The notes under the pieces: model-generated | What the model saw: only the letters and a program-made list of their open reading frames with translations | Told to the model about the DNA's origin: nothing | The model's database searches: none | In this document: positions 5,632 through 5,807 of the stretch, piece by piece | Position numbering within the stretch: position 1 is the stretch's first letter | Layout: each line of letters begins with the position of its first letter | Source: Gammaproteobacteria bacterium | Lineage (GTDB): Bacteria; Pseudomonadota; Gammaproteobacteria; JALTLT01 | Assembly: GCA_027001815.1 (NCBI GenBank) | Contig: JALTLT010000147.1 | Span: forward strand, 1-5,807 | Length of the DNA: 5,807 nucleotides | Direction: 5' to 3' | Program-made: the position numbers and the translations under genes

Positions 5632-5807
5632 ATGAGTGACATCCAGCAGTACATGGACGGCCTCGGCCGCCAGGCGCGCCACGCATCCCGCGCCATGGCC
5701 CGGGCCGGGACCGGCGCCAAGAACCGCGCCCTGGAGGCGATGGCCGACGCCATCGAGGCGGACGCCGAACGCCTGCAGGAGGAGAACCGCCGCGACCTGG
5801 CGGCCGG
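5632..5807 (+). CDS. proA: Gamma-glutamyl phosphate reductase, N-terminal part (cut by window edge)
   Basis: ProA reduces gamma-glutamyl phosphate to glutamate semialdehyde with NADPH, the second step of proline synthesis, in the cytoplasm. Only 58 codons are present. The visible part, MSDIQQYMDGLGRQARHASR followed by AKNRALEAMADAIEADAERL and then EENRRDLAAG, matches the ProA N-terminus: a helix ending in A-x-AS, then the KNRxL-xxxAD motif seen in E. coli (EKNRVLEKIADELE), then the N-x-x-D-L/V segment. The catalytic cysteine and cofactor-binding regions lie outside the window. The gene follows holA after 70 nt. In many gammaproteobacteria nadD and rsfS come next in this neighbourhood, so those are expected beyond the edge (inference). 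GTP-type aldehyde dehydrogenase relatives are possible in principle, but the KNR motif and length of the N-terminal helix favour ProA. Confidence 0.92.
   Translation, partial: MSDIQQYMDGLGRQARHASRAMARAGTGAKNRALEAMADAIEADAERLQEENRRDLAA

Noticed and set aside
1..5807. Defence, toxin-antitoxin, mobile or phage-like system
   Set aside because: All coding space is taken by recognisable housekeeping genes in conserved order, with no transposase, integrase, terminal repeats or CRISPR-like spacing.

Overview
The window is a high-GC chromosomal housekeeping segment, most likely from a gammaproteobacterium. The evidence is a set of proteins that read closely like gammaproteobacterial BamD, YbeL-type zinc-ribbon protein, LeuRS, LptE, HolA and ProA, together with the order leuS-lptE-holA and a YbeL-type gene divergent from leuS, as in E. 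coli. The strong G/C preference at third codon positions and the Thermus-like features of LeuRS would fit a high-GC purple-sulfur or Ectothiorhodospira-type lineage. That finer placement is a guess and was not tested.

Layout. Positions 1-692 (minus strand) hold most of bamD, the TPR lipoprotein of the outer-membrane beta-barrel assembly machine, with its 3' end cut off by the window edge. Upstream of it on the same strand, positions 790-1332 encode a 180-residue coiled, C-terminal zinc-ribbon protein of the YbeL/DUF1451 type. A 97-nt gap with a perfect 8-bp hairpin separates the two. Positions 1333-1545 are a divergent intergenic region with weak promoter-like elements for both directions and two GC-rich palindromes. 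On the plus strand follow leuS (1546-3996), lptE (3997-4527, starting on the base after the leuS stop), holA (4524-5561, ATGA overlap with lptE), a 70-nt gap with a stem-loop, and the first 58 codons of proA (5632 to the edge). No stretch longer than 300 bases lacks a gene. I saw no tRNA, rRNA, CRISPR array, insertion sequence or phage signal.

How the genes work together. leuS-lptE-holA is a tightly packed, probably co-transcribed run joining leucyl-tRNA charging, LPS export to the outer membrane and clamp loading in DNA replication. It is a conserved neighbourhood, not a pathway. BamD and LptE both serve outer-membrane biogenesis (BamD helps assemble LptD, the partner of LptE). ProA starts a proline-synthesis step and may have its own promoter inside the end of holA.

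No undescribed system is evident. The most useful second looks are an AT-rich extended -10 element embedded in holA codons, the domain make-up of LeuRS (extra four-cysteine module, no leucine-specific insertion), a possible near-leaderless bamD transcript, and palindromes in the divergent promoter region.
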